DNA from: Aplectana chamaeleonis
Lineage: Eukaryota; Nematoda; Chromadorea; Rhabditida; Cosmocercidae
Length of the DNA stretch: 64,000 nucleotides
Direction: 5' to 3'
NCBI GenBank assembly: GCA_029168955.1
Contig: JAPDOI010000379.1
Span: forward strand, 1-64,000
Shown here: positions 63,890-64,000 of the stretch, one piece after another
Layout of the letters: each line of letters starts with the position of its first letter
Numbering within the stretch: the first letter of the stretch is position 1
Made by a program: the position numbers and the translations under genes
The notes under the pieces: model-generated
What the model was told of the DNA's origin: nothing
Databases searched by the model: none
Seen by the model: only the letters and a program-made list of their open reading frames with translations

Positions 63890-64000
63890 CTTCGCGGATA
63901 GGTTGGGGTACATGAGGTAACTTTTTGGGTGTTCCAATTATTTTTTGATTCAGCTCGAAACTTCTTATGGGGGTACTTCAGGGTGCTAAACGCGAATCTC
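63890..64000. repeat. Edge of the 12,759-13,775 repeat family
   Basis: AGGGTGCTAAACGCGAATCT at the end of the window matches TAGGGTGGTAAACGCGAATC at 12,997-13,016, and TTTTTGATTCAGCTCGAAAC resembles neighbouring interior sequence. The element runs off the window. Confidence 0.5.

Overview
The window looks like nuclear DNA of a strongylid-type (clade V, hookworm-like) nematode. The evidence is two large multi-exon animal genes with short introns, many about 55-70 bp with TTTCAG acceptors, set in a dense field of inverted-repeat elements. It also carries a BEL/Pao element with a phlebovirus-like Env, a mariner, CR1/RTE-type LINE pieces and long minisatellites. The species is an inference.

Layout. 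(1) 1-23,314, + strand: the 3' part of a very large cadherin. Thirty-two exons from 6,317 to 23,314 were joined by hand and give one uninterrupted frame of about 1,415 residues. It holds about eleven cadherin repeats, one transmembrane helix and a cytoplasmic tail. Upstream (about 440-1,977) are further cadherin exons broken by single-base frameshifts. The long introns (8.2-10.9, 11.9-14.1, 15.7-19.4 and 20.7-22.5 kb) are filled with MITEs, fold-backs and minisatellites. (2) 23.3-24.8 kb: gene end, a decayed LINE reverse-transcriptase fragment and a 7-bp microsatellite. (3) 24,893-32,902: an 8-kb minisatellite of about 190 copies of a 42-bp unit. Almost every copy carries the palindrome TGACGTCA (a CRE/ATF-type site). 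Its distal end is interrupted by a MITE. (4) 33-49.7 kb: gene-poor, repeat-rich DNA with large fold-backs, MITE families, a second 42-bp tandem repeat and a truncated BEL/Pao retrotransposon on the - strand (45.3-47.8 kb). (5) 49,701-50,951: a complete but dead mariner with TA target duplication and two in-frame stops. (6) 51,322-62,979, - strand: a leishmanolysin-like (invadolysin, M8) metallopeptidase gene. Its last thirteen exons were joined in frame through the HEXXH and third-histidine exons to the stop codon. A CR1-like LINE and several MITEs lie in its introns. (7) 63-64 kb: a tRNA-like pseudogene and the edge of another repeat.

The two host genes are not obviously related in function: one is adhesion or planar polarity, the other a cell-surface or vesicular protease. 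Most of the window is mobile and satellite DNA. The most unusual object is the CRE-palindrome minisatellite. No bacterial-type system, CRISPR array or operon is present.
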